Assembly (NCBI GenBank): GCA_916610825.1
Contig: OU744452.1
Span: forward strand, 16,517,103 to 16,581,102
Source: Haliclystus octoradiatus
Taxonomy: Eukaryota; Cnidaria; Staurozoa; Stauromedusae; Haliclystidae
DNA: 64,000 bases
Direction: 5' to 3'
Positions within the stretch are counted from its first letter, which is position 1, and each line of letters opens with the position of its first letter. Under the pieces are notes generated by a model. That model did not search any database, was not told where the DNA came from, and saw only the letters and a list, made by a program, of their open reading frames with translations. The position numbers were made by a program, and so were the translations under genes. Positions 62,590 to 64,000 of the stretch are shown in pieces.

Positions 62590-62972
62590 ATTAAATATTA
62601 CTTAAAAAGGGTATAATAGACCCATAAAAACTCTCGACAATCTAAACCAATTTCATAATCCGTCAACAGCTCAAAGTAGCCATTTTGTTTATGATTCGTA
62701 AGTGTTTTCCCGCCAAGAATGTAGTTTGATATTCGCGCGGGAAAATACAACGTGCAATCTGCGCCTTGAAATCTATTAGTAGAGACATGATTGTGAAGAT
62801 TATATTGTTACGTGTAACTTTGACATTCACAGCGGAAATCAAACTATAATATGCATTGTTATTGTGAAGTTTTCAATGTTATTTTAATCTTCAGAGATCA
62901 TACTGCAAGTACATACTGTTATCAGCATATCTTATAATAATATAACTGTGGAAAGTAATCTAAAAGTTAACG
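62590..62972. promoter_or_regulatory. Head-to-head promoter between FANCI and the cyclase gene
   Basis: The two start codons diverge across 383 bp. Two E2F-like sites face each other: TTTTCCCGCC at 62705-62714 and TTCGCGCGGGAAAA at 62732-62745. On the FANCI strand CAAAATGGCT (62678-62687) resembles a YY1 core. No TATA box is clear. Known: FA-pathway genes are induced at G1/S, often through E2F. Inferred: these sites drive FANCI; any effect on the cyclase gene is unknown. Confidence 0.6.
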
Positions 62973-63420
62973 ATGGTGTTGTACAAAGTGAATAAATTTC
63001 AATTGGTTATATATTTATATTTGGCAATAGATCTTATAAAAGGTCAAAAGACTGTAATAGATTTATCTTATACATATGATTCAACCACAGTTTATTGGCC
63101 AACTGAGCGTGAAGAAGCTTTCAAGTTTACAAAATTAATCAATTCAACTGACCCAATAAGCGGGGAGCATTATGAAGCAAACAGTTTCTGTACAGCCGAA
63201 CATGGTGGAACACATTTGGATGCTCCAAGTCATTTTGCAGCAGGGAAATATGGTGTAGACATGATACCAGTTACGAAATTAGTTAATTATGGTATTGTTA
63301 TTGATGTGAGTAGTAAAACACTTATTAATCGGAATTATGAAATTCAAGAAATTGATTTTCAAGATTGGGAAAGAAAAAATGGTGAAATAATAAGTAACAC
63401 TATCGTCTTGATTTATACAG
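62973..63420 (+). CDS. Secreted cyclase / kynurenine formamidase-family protein, first coding exon
   Basis: Starts at the ATG at 62973 and ends at a strong donor (TATACAG|GTAAGC) after 149 codons plus one base; later exons lie beyond the window. Residues 1-24 form a likely signal peptide (hydrophobic LVIYLYLAIDLI, then KG). The metal-binding signature HGGTHLDAPSHF (about 81-92) defines the PF04199 cyclase fold, which binds Mn or Zn and hydrolyses cyclic or N-formyl amides; bacterial KynB and isatin hydrolase are members. The early VIDLSYTYD and WP are also typical. The family fits; the substrate cannot be told. Reading past 63420 adds 14 codons to a stop, which is intron. Confidence 0.9.
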
Positions 63421-64000
63421 GTAAGCCTTTCGAAGTTGTAAATAAAATGTTTTTCAATTGTTAAGGTATTTTAATAGGTGGATTTACGAGTAAAGATTTG
63501 TGGTAAACCGATCTCAGGTTTTGGAATTTTCAATATCTTTTTTGTGGTTCACCGAATCTTAAGCAAATCCCGAACAAATATGGATTGTTATTGAATTTTC
63601 AATTGTTTGAAATCAAAATTCTAATGAAGACGAAAGATAACATCATATCATTACAATATTGATTCTAAAACAATGCAATTGAAAAAGCACGTAGTATAAG
63701 TAATTTCATTTTTATGACAAATATACATAAATTAAAGATGTTTTATTTGGCGTACTTTTTCGCTACCACACAAAACAGCAACGACCTTGCAAGATACACT
63801 TTCGCATATCCTCGAATGGAAAATAACGATTCTAATTAAATACAATAAAGCCTAATATATAAAATATCTTACATGTATGGATAATGACCTCAGAGAATGA
63901 TTCAAAAAACTTTTCAAATTGAAACACAAACATACATACATACACATTACACACAGACTTTCGCATTTTACAGCTAAATTATAGATGCATGTGATCATCC
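63421..64000 (+). other. Intron 1 of the cyclase gene (to the right edge)
   Basis: AT-rich, starting with the GTAAGC donor. I find no second exon and no clear repeat apart from a short ACAT run near 63935. Confidence 0.55.

Overview
This window is AT-rich nuclear DNA from an invertebrate animal. I cannot place the phylum from sequence alone. The evidence is a vertebrate-like gene with 49 GT-AG introns, a BEL/Pao element (a group known only from animals), a Ty3/gypsy element and many small non-autonomous transposons and SINE-like repeats.

Layout from left to right. Near position 600 there is one coiled-coil exon of a minus-strand gene that runs off the left edge. A complete Ty3/gypsy retrotransposon lies at 2315-6812 on the minus strand, with LTRs, a 5-bp target duplication, a primer-binding site and a polypurine tract. 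Positions 6818-9137 hold a SINE-like copy and a three-unit tandem repeat. An intronless P-type ATPase of the P5 group, closest to P5B (ATP13A2/3-like), lies at 9138-12398 on the plus strand. A speculative two-exon small-protein gene lies at 12806-13389 on the minus strand.

The rest of the window, 13630-62589 on the minus strand, is one gene: FANCI, a subunit of the Fanconi anaemia ID2 clamp that repairs DNA interstrand crosslinks. I traced 50 exons by splice sites and reading phase. They join in frame into 4,068 coding bases (1,355 residues plus stop), close to the human protein. The regulatory lysine and the SQ/TQ phosphorylation cluster are conserved.

The FANCI introns are crowded with mobile DNA. 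Intron 10 holds a full BEL/Pao element (44986-51617) whose two 365-bp LTRs look identical. Other introns carry many copies of a TA-flanked MITE (family A) and a foldback element built from the palindrome GTTCATGAAC (family B). They also carry two SINE-like families (C and D), a second TA-flanked MITE (E), larger foldback elements (F, H) and several hairpins. Families B and H, and the nested F copy, are the least familiar and most worth a search.

About 380 bases right of the FANCI start codon, on the opposite strand, begins a secreted metal-dependent cyclase/kynurenine-formamidase-family gene, of which only the first coding exon is present. The two genes share a head-to-head promoter with a pair of inverted E2F-like sites. 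That fits the cell-cycle control expected for FANCI.
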